Below the pieces are notes generated by a model. It was not told where the DNA came from. It made no database searches and saw nothing but the letters and a program-made list of their open reading frames with translations. Of a DNA stretch of 64,000 nucleotides, positions 30,421 to 42,742 are shown one piece after another (positions within the stretch are counted from its first letter, which is position 1; the number at the start of each line of letters is the position of its first letter). Position numbers and translations under genes: made by a program. Source of the stretch: Ophioceras dolichostomum (taxonomy: Eukaryota > Ascomycota > Sordariomycetes > Magnaporthales > Ophioceraceae); NCBI GenBank assembly GCA_003049485.1, contig PYST01000053.1, positions 92,069 to 156,068 on the forward strand. The letters run 5' to 3'.

Positions 30421-32095
30421 ATGGTTCTCCAAGATCTCGGACGGCGCATTAATGCGGCCGTGTCCGACCTCACGCGGGCGCCAAATCTCGACGAGAAGGT
30501 GAGAAGAACCCCACCTCCCTTGCTGGTGGCCCCATCAACACGAGGGATGTCGCAATGCTAACAGATGTCATATTGTGCTTGCCCTCCAATGACAGGCCTT
30601 CGATGCCATGCTCAAGGAGATTTGCTCCGCCCTCCTAGAAGCCGATGTGAACGTCCGCCTCGTCGGCCAGCTGCGAAAATCGATCAAAAGCACAGTCAAC
30701 TTCAAGGAGCTCCCTCCCGCGGTGAACAAGAAGAACCTGATCCGGAAGGCCGTCTTCGACGAACTCGTCCGCCTCGTCGATCCCCACGCGGAGCCCTTCA
30801 AGCCCAAGAAAGGCAGGAGCAATGTCATCATGTTCGTCGGCCTGCAGGGCGCCGGAAAGACCACGACGTGCACGAAGCTGGCGAGGCACTACCAGACGAG
30901 GGGGTTCCGGTCATGTCTCGTCTGCGCCGACACCTTCCGCGCCGGCGCCTTCGATCAGCTCAAGCAGAACGCGACCAAGGCCAAGATCCCGTACTACGGC
31001 TCGCTAACAGAGACGGACCCGGCCGTCGTCGCCCGCGACGGCGTGGACAAGTTCAAGAAGGAGCGCTTTGAGGTCATCATCGTCGATACGTCGGGAAGGC
31101 ATAGGCAAGAGTCGGCGCTGTTCCAGGAGATGATGGACATCCAAGATGCCGTCAAGCCCGACGAGACCATAATGGTTCTGGACGCTAGCATCGGCCAGCA
31201 GGCCGAGGCCCAGGCCAAGGCGTTCAAGGAGGCGGCGGATTTCGGGGCGATCATCATCACGAAGACGGACGGCCACGCGAGCGGCGGCGGCGCCATCTCG
31301 GCCGTCGCGGCGACACACACACCCATCGTGTTCATCGGCACGGGAGAGCACATGCTGGATCTGGAGCGGTTCGCGCCGCAGCAGTTCATCCAGAAGCTGC
31401 TGGGCATGGGCGACATGGCTGGGCTGGTGGAGCACGTGCAGTCGCTGAGGCTGGACCAGAAGGACACGTTCAAGCACATCGCCGAGGGGATTTTCACGGT
31501 CCGGGACATGCGCGACCAACTGTCGAACATCATGAAGATGGGGCCCCTGTCCAAGATGGCGGGCATGATCCCCGGCATGAGCAACATGATGCAGGGCATG
31601 GATGACGAGGAGGGCAACAACCGGCTCAAGCGCATGATCTACATCTGCGACTCGATGACCGAGAAGGAGCTCGACAGCGACGGCAAGATCTTCCTGGAGC
31701 AGCCGTCGCGCATGACGCGTGTCGCGAGGGGCTCGGGTACGCACGTCCGCGAGGTAGAGGACCTGCTCACGCAGCAGCGGATGATGGCCGGAATGGCCAA
31801 GAAGATGGGCGGCAACATGAAGAACATGCAGCGCGCACAGTCCGCCATGGCTGGCGGCAACAAGCAGCAGCAGCTGGCCGCTATGCAGAAGAGGCTGCAG
31901 AGCATGGGCGGGGCTGGGGGCGGCGGGGCCGGCGGCATGCCGGACATGGGCAGCCTGATGAAGATGCTGGGCGGCGGCGGCGGAGGAGGAGGAGGGGGGA
32001 TGCCAGGCGGCATGGACATGCAGGCCATGATGAGGCAGATGGGCATGGGCGGCATGATGGGCGGCGGCCAGGGCGGCGGCCGTGGGCGGAGGTGA
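30421..32095 (+). CDS. SRP54: Signal recognition particle 54-kDa subunit (SRP54 GTPase)
   Basis: Exons are 30421-30498 and 30596-32095, 525 aa, intron GTGAGA...GACAG. SRP54 binds signal sequences emerging from ribosomes and, as a GTPase, docks them to the SRP receptor at the ER. The N domain (MVLQDLGRRINAAVSDL...) is followed by the G domain: G1 VGLQGAGKTTTCTKLA (~107-122), the SRP-specific ADTFRAGAFDQLKQNA, G3 VDTSGRHRQE, G4 TKTDGHASGGGAIS. The Met-rich M domain follows (MGPLSKMAGMIPGMSNMMQG, RVARGSGTHVREVEDLL), ending in an unusually Gly-rich (GGGGGGGGGMPGGMD) tail that binds SRP RNA and signal peptides in the family. The intron falls within the N domain. Confidence 0.97.
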
Positions 32096-32568
32096 TGCGA
32101 AAGTGACCTGGCTGTCCTGTCATCACGCGCGCGTTGGAGGCATGGAGCAGGCATGTTTGTAGCAAAAACACGACTTGGGATTTGTTATTGGCATAGGCTG
32201 GCTGGATGGGCAGCACGGCCTTGGCGTTCTTTTTGGTTGAGGGTCCGGCGGAACACGGGGCAGGCCTATACTAGTCTAGGTACCTAGTGACCTGACAACG
32301 CACAACGACGCGATGATAATCCTAACGGTTCAGTATCCTTAGAGCGCCATTCTCTCTGTACGGGAAATACCGTCTCGATGGGGTTAAGGATGCGGTGTCA
32401 CATCATCCTCGAATGCCTCACTTGGTTACGCCATCGGAGCTCCGTCGCCTACAAAATGGGCTTCGTCGAGTCTCACGACGATGGAAGATGTCTTTTTCCC
32501 CCCCGGCACAACACTTTACTGCTGCTTCTTCGAGTTTTCGGTGGATGTTCGCGAAAATCGCAACTAAG
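32096..32568. other. Intergenic between SRP54 and a secreted protein gene
   Basis: SRP54 3' UTR and upstream sequence; in-frame codons before 32569 are open back to 32395 but Arg-rich and unlike a leader. Confidence 0.4.
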
Positions 32569-33306
32569 ATGGCTGGATACACGGCCGCACAAGCAAGGAG
32601 CAGATGGATTAACACCTGGCGACTGTGTCTTCTGGTCGGGCTCGCCCTCTGGCTTCCTGCGCCCGCAAACGCTCAGGGGCAAAAGCCGGCGACAACTTTC
32701 ACTCCCCTTAACATCACGGCTCTGTCTTCTAGAGATGGGTACTCCGTGATTGAGTGCTGGAAGCTCTCGTCTGTGCCTGTTGAGGCGATGTCAGCTATGA
32801 ACTACGCGGTCGGCGACACCACGCGGGCGACTTGGTCGATCATCCAGCCGAGGACTACAGTCGGGCAGGCGTGGGCCCCTACGGTTCAGTGAGTTCAATG
32901 AGCCTCTCCTGCTCCGATGCTCCGTGTGTTCGGTAGGCATTTTAAGTTGTGTTAATCGACTAATACGGGATCTAGGCTCTCAGTGATTCTGAATGGACTC
33001 ATAAGAATCACTTCACCCGCGCCGGCGGCGGGGAATGCCACGGTGCCCAGTCCTTCTGCTGGGTCTAGCCCGAATAGAGACGGTGGCAAGGCTGCACCGG
33101 AAACCTCGGTGGCGTACGTAATGCCCGGCACGTTGACGTCGTCGGTTGTCATTGCGGCAGACCTCAAGGCGATCAGCACCATCAGGGGCCACTTCACCGA
33201 GTTCCCAAGCGACGAGCCAACGGTGCTGGTGCAGGTCCCCTTCGAGAGGAACGAGGCTCCGGAGCACACAGTCCTTCACGACGGGCCGTGTAGGATTAGC
33301 GAGTGA
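32569..33306 (+). CDS. Small secreted protein of unknown function
   Basis: Exons are 32569-32888 and 32976-33306, 216 aa. The intron has GTGAGT, branch GACTAAT and acceptor TCTAG. The ATG at 32569 places a hydrophobic core (LCLLVGLALWLPAPANAQG) 18 residues in, a good signal peptide with AQ/AN cleavage region; an ATG at 32545 is the alternative. The mature part has only two Cys (IECWKL and DGPCRI near the C-terminus) that could pair, one N-glycosylation site at NAT, and beta-rich blocks (LSVILNGLIRITSPAP, SVVIAADLKAISTIRGHFTE). It resembles a family of fungal small secreted proteins, but I cannot name a function; extracellular location is the only firm inference. Confidence 0.68.
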
Positions 33307-34529
33307 ATGATGGTTTCATGGAAGTTGGAGACTTCCAATTCGGAAAAGAGTCTGGTCTCCCAATTGATTGGTGTCGAGACCTGCCTTCATAGTGGTTGGC
33401 AAGTCTCCAGGCCCTCAGAATGATATGACAGCAGGGTGACGGAAGCGTCCCTTGCGTCCAGCATCCATCCCACCCACTTGAGCGCCTGAAGAACGCCACC
33501 ATCATCGCTTTTGTCTGCCATCCCACGCTGGTGAGATCAAACTGCCGGTTTCTATATGATCTGTGAGAAACCATGCACATCTCCAGGCTTACTCGTGCTC
33601 CGTCCCGCAACAACAACCAAAGCTTGCCGGATGGTGTTGCCGGAGACTGCATGCCTGTTCCCAAAGCCGACAGCTACTGTGCGGGCCTGTTGGTCCCCAC
33701 TACCTGCACTTCCGCTCGCTATCGCTGCACAGGGCCCAATAGTCCCACTGGAATAGCTGCTAGAGCTTTCTGGCTTGCTGCTTGATTCGCTGATCCCCAC
33801 TAACCCGGGAAACTTTGGAGGCTTGATCATCAATCGCTCGCTTACAAGTAGAATAACGGGTTTGCTGCCTGGGACGTTGGTTGCAGCGAAGTAGAAAAAA
33901 AAAGGGCATGCCTATGCGAAGGCTGCGTCGCACTGAAAGCCTGCCGAATGTACGGGAGGTATGCGAACCGTCCTGCACGCCCTGCAACGTCCTTTCTGGT
34001 TTTGCCCGGCTAATGTCCGAGAATCGGTCGGAACCGTCGCCGGAACAAGAGGAACACAACTCAACCAACAATACCCTTGACAAACGCGCTGCTGTGCTGG
34101 GATCCAGAACACGCCAGCGAGATAAGCTGGGCGCTCCCTCCTGAATCGGGAGGTGGTGGGTGGGGTTTAGTTAGTGAGGTCTTTTTGTGGTTTTGTTTGG
34201 CGGCAGGCAAGAGGAACAAAAAAAATGTAACGGGCAAGGAATCCGGGTCGCGCAACTTCCCTGCAAGTACGTCGTAGTCGACTGCAAGAAAGAACTCCGT
34301 CCTCTCTTCACGATCCCACACCACACCGTTTCTCTCACTCCTCGTGCCCCCCTCTTCGAAGAATTTTCGGAATTTTGTGTAACGAATGCAAGTAATTTTC
34401 TTGGCCGGGCCACACCCTCCTCGTCTTTTCGATTCTTCCCGTTCCCGTACCAGTGTCGTTGGCGTTGCCGACTGTATAAGATCCAACAGGTCTCCCCTTT
34501 CCGTTCTGCCGTCTGAACGGCCCCCCTTC
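33307..34529. other. Intergenic, MFS gene upstream region
   Basis: No gene is seen in 1.2 kb. A minus-strand frame at 34061-34732 overlaps the first MFS exon and is a shadow. Confidence 0.45.
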
Positions 34530-36582
34530 ATGGCTGCTCCCTCCAACACAACCGGCACCACCACGCCCACCACAGCCGTGGACGAGACCACACCGCTTAT
34601 TCGGACGGACGAGTCTGCCCCAAATGGCCTCCAAAAGAAGGATAAGCCGCCTGGCAGATGGGCTTCGATTTGGGCCCCTGCGAACAGGATCTTGTTGGCT
34701 TCGTTCCTGATCACCCTGTCTTTCAGCTTCACACAAGTGACGTGAGTTCTTGAACGCCCACCATACTATAAGGACACCATGTGACCCGTGGCCAGTAGGT
34801 CAAGTGAGGGAAGGAAAACACCTAACTTTTGGCCATGAGCACACAGCATAATCTACATGGTCCGCCTTATGGTATGCGACGATTTCTACAGCAAGAACCC
34901 GCCGTTCGCTGGTGACGGCGACCGCTGCAACAAGAACGAGATCGCCGCCGGCACGGCCCAGCAGCTCAGCATCCTGGGGATGAGCACGACCTTCTGCGGC
35001 ACGCTGAACCTCTTCGTGGCCGGGTGGCAGGTCAAGCAGTGGGGGCCCAGGGGCGCGCTCATGTTCCAAATCCTGCTTCCGGCCGTGAGGGTCGCGACGC
35101 AGATCATCGGCGTGATGGTCGGTGGGATGAAAGGCATCATCATCATCCAGACCACGCAGCTGATCACTATCTATGGCGGGCCAGCGGGGTACATGTGAGT
35201 GAACCTCTTGCCAATGCCGTGACGACACGACGATGAGAAGTCGTGAACAGGATTAGAAGGATCCTAACGTTGTCTTCTTCGATAGCCTTGTTGTCAACAC
35301 ATTCGCCAGCGAATTAGTCGAGCCTATGAAGAGGACTGCTCTCTTCGGGAAGCTCCAAGGCTACATCATGCTCGGGCAGGCAACTGGCTACTTGGGTTCG
35401 CACTTTCTCTACTATATTCCGCTGACTCCACCAAGTAGTGGCGACGACCAGCATTACTAACGCATCTATAGTCGGCGGCATGATCGGAGACACATTCGGC
35501 ATTCGAGCCCCCTTCCAAACGGCCTTCTGTTCATTCCTGCTGTCCTCCCTCTTCGTCCGCGTCACCCTGCCCTACATCTCCCCCGAGACCGTCACGTCCG
35601 GACGGCCTCCTCCAAAAGGAATCAAGGGTTTCTTCTCTCCGCTCAAGGTGCTCGCCCCTCAGCGGCTTCGCCTAGCCAACGGCCAGGTCAGGAAGCACTG
35701 TGGAGTCCTGTTCCTCTGCTTCGGCGTCTTCCTCGGCGTGCTGGCCACAGGCTACGTCCCGACCCTGGTCCAGCTGTACGCCACGGCGCACTTCGGCTTC
35801 GACCAGTCCAGCAACGGCGTGCTCATCTCCGGCAACGCGCTGGTACGGGCCCTGTTCCTGACCTTCATGTTCCCCGCCATAATCAAGCTGGGCAGGAACT
35901 GGTCCCTCGCGGCCGTGAGGGAGAGGCGCGGCGAGGCGGCCGCGAGAGAGCGTGTTGTGGGGCACCCCGCTGATGATGGTGAGGCGTCGAGGCCGCCGCC
36001 GTTCGAGATCCCGACCGAACCGGGGGAGTTCGATGCGCCACCGGGAATCCAGGGCGAGGACGAGCCGCTGGTGCCGGATGTTGTCGATGAGAAGGCCGCG
36101 TGTGCTTTCGACCTGACCTTCCTGCGCTGGAGTCTGGTTGTTGATGGAGTGGTGACGACTTTTTCGGCATACGCCACCCGGCCTTGGCATATGTACCTGG
36201 CTGCTCTAGTCCTGCCCTTTGGATCAGGCTCTGCGCCTGCGGCCAAGGGCGTCATCACGGAGATGTGCCCTTCTTCGCAGCGGGCAGACGCCCTCGGTGC
36301 TATCACGCTCGTCGAGAACATCGCCAGACTGGCTACACAGGGGCTTTTTGGCCTTGTTTTCTCGGGTCTCTCAGAAATCGGCGAAGCGTATCTGACATTT
36401 TTCTGCAACGCGGTGCGTCTGAGCTCTTCCTCCTAGATATTGAAATAGGTGCTAACTCTCTCTGCTCATTCTAGGCTATTGCCTTCGTTGCCATGGCTGT
36501 CCTCCTGCTGTCGCATTTCCCGCCTGCAGGCAGCACTCTAGTTGAGGATGAAGACGAAGAGACAGACGACGCTCACCCTTAA
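34530..36582 (+). CDS. Major facilitator superfamily transporter
   Basis: Five exons (34530-34741, 34847-35194, 35286-35395, 35472-36412, 36475-36582), 572 aa. The cytosolic N-terminus contains DETTPLIRTD, a common fungal MFS leader motif. About twelve hydrophobic segments follow, beginning NRILLASFLITLSFSFTQV and including LFQILLPAVRVATQIIGVMV, GYLVGGMIGDTFGIRAPFQT and LFLCFGVFLGVLATGYVPTL; the last is AIAFVAMAVLLLSHFPPA, then an acidic tail EDEDEETDDAHP. A long charged central loop (RERRGEAAARERV...VDEKAA) separates the halves. Introns 1, 2, 4 have GTGAGT/GTGCGT donors; intron 3 has a weak GTTCGC donor but a good TACTAAC branch and restores GGMIGDTF. The substrate is unknown. Confidence 0.85.
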
Positions 36583-36900
36583 GGGGCCAGATGTGTCGAG
36601 ACGAAGTCGTTGTGACAGGGATGCATGCTACATGGTGGTGGGTTTCGGAAAATGTTTGACTTTTACCATAAAGCTAACTAAAACGCAAGATCGAGGCAGA
36701 GAGGACTGAGCTTATCTCGTGTATCCCCTCACAACTTCGCCTCGAAATTCCATCGCTAAACTAGAAGACGGGGACAAAAAAGCACTGCGCAGACACATCC
36801 CAGAAGTACTCCGAAAGATACCGCCTCCCCATTCATACGAATGAACGATGTCTCCGGGCCGTCCAAACCAGCGAGGAACAGCCCTCGACAAATGAACTCC

Positions 36901-37878
36901 TTACCAACCACGAACAGCCATCTGCTCCGACTGCGCCATGCTGTCGCAGTTGATGCCGACCATGGCCTCGCCCAGGCCCTTGCTGACAGTGGCCAGCACC
37001 TTGGCGTCCTGGAAGTGGGTGGTGGCCTGGACGATGGCCTTGGCGCGCTTGGCCGGGTCGCCGGACTTGAAGATGCCGCTGCCGACGAAGACGCCGTCGC
37101 AGCCGAGCTGCATCATCAGGGCGGCGTCGGCCGGGGTGGCGATGCCGCCGGCGGCGAAGTTGACGACGGGCAGGCGGCCCAGCTGGGCCGTCTCCTTGAG
37201 CAGTGCCGGGTCGACCTCGAGCTCGCGGGCGAGGGCGCGGACGGCCAGCTCGCCGCCGTCGGCCAGGGCGGCCTGGGCGCGGGCGATGTCGGATTTGAGC
37301 TGGCGCATGTGGGTCACGGCCTGCACGACGTCGCCGGTGCCGGCCTCGCCCTTTGTGCGGATCATGGCGGCGCCCTCGGCTATGCGGCGCAGGGCCTCGC
37401 CCAGGCCGCGGCAGCCGCAGACGAAGGGCACCTGGAAGTTGTGCTTCTCGATGTGGTACTTCTGGTCGGCGGGCGTCAGCACCTCGCTCTCATCGATGTA
37501 GTCGATCTGCTGTGCCTCGAGGATCTGGGCCTCGACGAAGTGGCCGATGCGGGCCTTGGCCATGACGGGGATCGTCACGGCCTGCTTGATCTCCTCGATC
37601 ACGGACGGGTCGCTCATGCGCGCCACGCCGCCGTCCTTGCGGATGTCGGCGGGGACCCGCTCGAGCGCCATGACGGCCGCGGCGCCGGCCTCCTCGGCGA
37701 TGCGGGCCTGCTCGGCGTTGGTCACGTCCATGATGACGCCGCCCTTGAGCATCTGCGCGAGACCGCACTTGGTTCTCCAGGAGTCCTCATCCTTCTGGAC
37801 CTGGACCTGGCCGGGGACGGCGGGGTCGTCCTCCTTGGAAAGGATCACCAGGTTCTGTGCGGCATTTGTCGACGTCAT
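36901..37878 (-). CDS. PDX1: Pyridoxal 5'-phosphate synthase subunit PDX1 (PdxS/SNZ/PyroA)
   Basis: Single exon, 325 aa. PDX1 condenses ribose 5-phosphate, glyceraldehyde 3-phosphate and ammonia from PDX2 to make PLP (vitamin B6), as a cytosolic dodecamer. Conserved residues are all present: LKGGVIMDVTNAEQA with the catalytic Asp (~D51), PVMAKARIGHFVEAQ with the Schiff-base Lys (~K108), and MIRTKGEAGTGDVV with the second Lys (~K176), offset by a constant 27 residues from the B. subtilis positions 24/81/149. NFAAGGIATPADAALMMQLG and GVFVGSGIF close the barrel. The start is the ATG at 37878 (MTSTNAAQNLVIL); the frame extends upstream only through Pro/His-rich leader-like codons. Very GC-rich. 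Divergent from PDX2. Confidence 0.97.
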   Translation of the reverse strand: MTSTNAAQNLVILSKEDDPAVPGQVQVQKDEDSWRTKCGLAQMLKGGVIMDVTNAEQARIAEEAGAAAVMALERVPADIRKDGGVARMSDPSVIEEIKQAVTIPVMAKARIGHFVEAQILEAQQIDYIDESEVLTPADQKYHIEKHNFQVPFVCGCRGLGEALRRIAEGAAMIRTKGEAGTGDVVQAVTHMRQLKSDIARAQAALADGGELAVRALARELEVDPALLKETAQLGRLPVVNFAAGGIATPADAALMMQLGCDGVFVGSGIFKSGDPAKRAKAIVQATTHFQDAKVLATVSKGLGEAMVGINCDSMAQSEQMAVRGW

Positions 37879-38337
37879 CTTTTCTGATTGGTGGATGGTT
37901 TGGTGTGTGTGTGGATTTGGCCTATGAGGAGGAGGGTTTGACCACCACAAAATGTGAGCTTGGAGAACCTTTTTCCCAATGAAGTGAGAGTGAGAGAAGG
38001 CTGGAAAGACAAGAAGCGAGGAGATCGTGTGTGTGCTAACGCAAAATTTCTGCTCAGAATCTCGGCTTAGAAAACCGAGGACAGGAGAAGGGATAATGCC
38101 TGTTTTCCGCCAAGACGACCAAAGGCCAAACAGGGAGGGTGGCAGCGGTGTCGCTTAAATGGTCACGAACGCTACCCCAAATCCCCCTATGACTGATCGA
38201 GGAAGGGGAAAGAAGGGAGGGAAAAACTGAAGGCGTTGAACTGACCCGCTTCTCAAGGGTCCTTCCCGTTGTCAAAGCACCTCCCGATGCCAAAAGTCTG
38301 ACTTGTCTATCCGGAGCGCGGAGCATCGCGGATGGCG

Positions 38338-38344
38338 TGAGTCA
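38338..38344. promoter_or_regulatory. TGAGTCA, CPC1/Gcn4-type site
   Basis: Perfect 7-bp match to the TGASTCA site of the bZIP regulator Gcn4/CPC1, 460 bp upstream of PDX1. Chance matches are expected roughly every 8 kb. Confidence 0.35.
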
Positions 38345-38925
38345 ATGATTGGCCAAGGGTTTGAGTCGATGTCGATGCACCGAGGAATTTGCTGGTTGCT
38401 CGGGATTGCCATTGTGGTGGACTGGACACATACCTTTCTGCAAGTCGACGTTTTTGTTCTGAGCTGCAGTCGACAGACGTGGGGTTGATGCTCGAATGCT
38501 ACCGACGATGCAGGCAAGCTGCCAATTTGGGTGGCAATCAACGACAACGAGCGCGCAGCAGCGACGAGAGGGCCGATTAGGACAAGAAGAGAGTCGGAGA
38601 TTGGTGGGCGTGTGCGGCGGGAAATCGCAATGGAGATGATGGTGGAAGTGGGTAGGAGGACGTCGAAGCTGCCCGCATCCGAGACTTCTTTTTAAAGCGA
38701 GAAGGGAGCACTCAGAGATATCACCAATCGGTCTGGTCTGGGCCCTGTTCAGAATTTTTTTCGAGGCTGGTGAGCTGTATAGCAACCTCTAGTGAGTTGG
38801 ATAATCGGCAACGTGCAGCCGCCATTTAGCGCACTTGGGACTCTCTATTAGGTAAACCCAGCCGATCCCGGGGGCACGAGTTACTCGACATCACAAGGGC
38901 GTGTTATCAAGAGGGTCTGGCTGAC

Positions 38926-38932
38926 TGACTCA
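38926..38932. promoter_or_regulatory. TGACTCA, CPC1/Gcn4-type site
   Basis: Second perfect TGASTCA match in the same intergenic region. Two sites in 2.4 kb is more than the ~0.3 expected by chance, but other matches occur elsewhere in the window. Confidence 0.35.
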
Positions 38933-39344
38933 TTGGACCCTTTCAGATGGCATCGCAGATGTTAGCGTTGGCCTCCAGGTTCCCCTCATCAGAACAGTGA
39001 GAAATGCTTGACACAAAGCACAAATCGTCAGATACCTATCGCATCATCACCAAGTCACCAAGTTGCAAGAGAGGGAGGGACTCAGTTTGTTGACTCGGTC
39101 CTCGTGCAGGCCGTGACCGAGGAGGGAAGGAGGAGGAAAAGTCACTACTCCCTTGCAACGAGAATCGACGAGAATTGACGAAAATTGTAGTGACTCTCAT
39201 GCAACGGGAAGAAGCGAGTCTGGGCTTGACCAGATCGGACGCTGTTATCAAATCGGCATACTTTCGAGGTCGGGTTCCAGCCCATCCATCCCTTGTTTAA
39301 AACGTCCCGCACGATCCTGCACCCGTCGACGCCGAACGTCCGCT

Positions 39345-40156
<812 letters not shown>

Positions 40157-40250
40157 ACGCTAGAGGGAACGAACCGCCCGTTGACAAATCCTATCGGCTC
40201 CCCGCTACTACCCCTCAGAACCCTCTCTCGCAAACTCGATCGACACCATC

Positions 40251-41209
40251 ATGGCGATCATCACAGTCGGCGTCCTGGCACTCCAGGGCGCCTTCCTCGA
40301 GCATTTGGTCCTATTGCGCAAAGCCGGCGCCCAAATCGGCAGCAGCAGCAGCAGCACTGCCGAGGTCGGCAGCAGCAATGGCACCGCAACCTTCAACGGC
40401 GCCGCAGGAGGACCACTCCGGAAGTTCGAGTTCCTCGAGGTCCGAACCCCGGAGCAGCTGAGCCGGTGCGACGCCCTGGTTATCCCCGGTGGCGAGAGCA
40501 CCACGCTCGCCTTCGTCGCCATACAGACGGGACTCATGGAGCCTCTGAGGAATTTTGTGAAGTACGTTTTTTTTGTCCCCTTTTACTGGTCTTTTTTCTT
40601 CTTCTCTTCGCTTCATTCACCCACATCGTACTAGAAATGAATTCTATCCACGTGAAGGTACCGTAGCTAAATATTGGATGGATACTTTGCTTTTTTTTTC
40701 ATTTCAGAATCGACCGCAAGCCCGTCTGGGGCACCTGCGCCGGCCTCATCTTCCTCGCCGAAGAGACCACCGGCGCCAAAAAGGGCGGCCAGGAGGTCGT
40801 CGGCGGCCTGCACGTCCGGGTCCACCGGAACCACTTCGGCCGGCAGGTACACTCCTTCCAGGCCAAGCTGGATCTGCCGTTCCTGGCCGAGCTTGAGCTC
40901 GATGATGACCATTCGTCTTCGTCGCCGTCGACGACGACCCCCAGCCGCCCTTTTCCGGGCGTGTTCATCCGCGCGCCCGTGGTGGAGAAGATCCTCCCAG
41001 AGGACAAGAAGACGACCACCTCGACCACCTCGGACTCCTCCGTCCAGGTCCTCGGCACGGTGAAGCGTGGGGACGCGAGCGACATCATCGCCGTGCGGCA
41101 GGACAACATCTTCGGGACGAGCTTCCATCCGGAGCTGACGAGCGATGTGCGGATTCACCTGTGGTGGCTTACCCAGGTGGTGAAGGCTACGGAGGAGGCA
41201 CGGGGCTGA
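40251..41209 (+). CDS. PDX2: Pyridoxal 5'-phosphate synthase glutaminase subunit PDX2 (PdxT/SNO/PyroB)
   Basis: Exons are 40251-40561 and 40708-41209, 270 aa. PDX2 is the class-I glutamine amidotransferase that supplies ammonia to PDX1. Family blocks: ITVGVLALQGAFLEHLVLLR, DALVIPGGESTTLAFVA (oxyanion region), WGTCAGLIFLAEE with the nucleophilic Cys (~C114), VHRNHFGRQVHSF, and GTSFHPELTSD with the His-Glu of the triad (~H244, E246). Relative to bacterial PdxT it carries a Ser/Gly-rich insertion (~30-54) and a Ser/Thr-rich acidic one (SSSSPSTTTPSRPFPG), typical of fungal forms. The intron has GTACGT, long T-runs and TTTCAG; it joins AA|A as Lys. The start MAIITVGV is fixed by the family N-terminus. 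Confidence 0.95.
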
Positions 41210-42147
41210 TGAGAGATGCCCCGGATTACAAATCTTCTCGACCTCTTTTTTTTCTTAATCAGATAGCAGCCTTTGGGTTTTAAAGTAGAATTGGGAGGAT
41301 CTTTAGTGGCTTAGTTTTGTCCTTCGATATCATAGATCTGCGTTGCGCTAGATCAATACTGCATTGTCTTCTTCCACCGTCTACGATATGTGTGCTGTTT
41401 CATGTTCGGCTGGCACTGAGTTTAACTGAAGAATTCTATGGCCGCGTCGGATTTCTTGTTATGGAAATATATTTCTATACCTATTTCTATGTGTCGCCTA
41501 TGGGGATATGGTCAAATATCGCCCCTCTTGGCCTACACCCTCCTCTTGAGCTACACGGGCTTGGATGCGATGTCATACGATTAAATTCCAAGCCCCCAAT
41601 TAGACTATAGCCATGCCGGGGGTCGAAGTGTTGTTCAAGTGGTGACGGAGCTCCGGTTGGGGTGGCCACGAGATATAATAAGGACCGGGCTTGGAGAATA
41701 GGCGTTGTGAGCGGAGTATAACTCTATACGGACAGAATAAGCCAGCTCTGTCGGATGTCTGTGAGGGGGGGATCTTTTTAACGGGAGATCCACAGGTTGC
41801 GAGGCGTGTTACCCTGTGACTCTGCGGCACAGCGAAGCGTACATTTCTTGTCCCTAGGGCTGTGGTTGAGAGAAGCATACATATAAGAGCTGCTATGCTG
41901 CTCCGACATGAACATGCGAGTATATATTCGATGCATCCTTGTTCATTAACTCACTCATAAGACAAGACGCAGCTTTCTGCTTTGTAACTCGACGTAACGT
42001 TTCACGAGAGATATAGACGCACAGGGGAAGACACGCTTAAGGACATGAATTCAACGTAGTTGTAAGATAGTAAGGCGGCGGCCGTAACTACTAGTAAGGT
42101 ACTCTCACCCCTGGCCATCAGTTGCCAGTAGCTCTCACACCCCGAAT
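41210..42147. other. 3' intergenic spacer between convergent genes
   Basis: Spacer between PDX2 and the next minus-strand gene. The 41.3-41.9 kb part is AT-richer. No gene recognised. Confidence 0.5.
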
Positions 42148-42742
42148 CTACTTCTTGTAGCACTTGAAAGACTGTGCCTTGTTCGCCCAGCCAATCTCAG
42201 GGTCGTCCAGGTCCTGGTGCCACGCGCTGACATAGAGACGGTCTCCGCCCAGATCGGAGTCGGAACCAGGGTTGCACACGGTGTTTCTACGTGAGATATG
42301 GGTGTCAGTATCGTGTAACACATATATATCATGTTCAGACATGATCAAGAAGCCTTCTTCCCCGGTGTGGGTTAGAGTCATGACACGGTTTGGTTCGGCG
42401 ACAACTCACGAGTATATGATGCACTCAGTTCCGGGCAAGGGGCCGATCTTGCACGAGGAAAGGCCTGCGGCGGTCCATGGCGGGAAGTCGGCGGTGATTA
42501 TGGCTGTGACGATGACGGTCAGCAAGTCGTCAAGGGGTCAGGTAGCGCAGAGAGGGGTTAAGGGCTATGAAGGACGTACTGCACACGTTGTATCCGACAT
42601 TATATTGTTTGAAGGTTCCCGTCCAGTTTGGCAAAGACCATGCTTGGAAGTAGGCGGCGGCCCGTGGCTCCACGGGGGCGGCGACGGCGACGTTGATGAT
42701 GGCTGCGCAGAGAACTGCGATGATCTGGGTGACGGCCTTCAT
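42148..42742 (-). CDS. Small secreted protein, 131 aa, Cys-containing
   Basis: Exons are complement 42148-42286, 42410-42503 and 42580-42742. The first exon encodes a clear signal peptide (MKAVTQIIAVLCAAIINVAV, cleavage near AAPVEPRA). The mature part has five Cys (in GYNVC, LSSCKIG, GTECIIY, NTVCNPG, SFKCYKK) and an N-glycosylation site at NWT. Both introns have good donors (GTACGT, GTGAGT) and CACAG/CGTAG acceptors, and all phases agree. Size and architecture fit candidate fungal effectors or secreted structural proteins; no domain is recognised. Confidence 0.72.
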
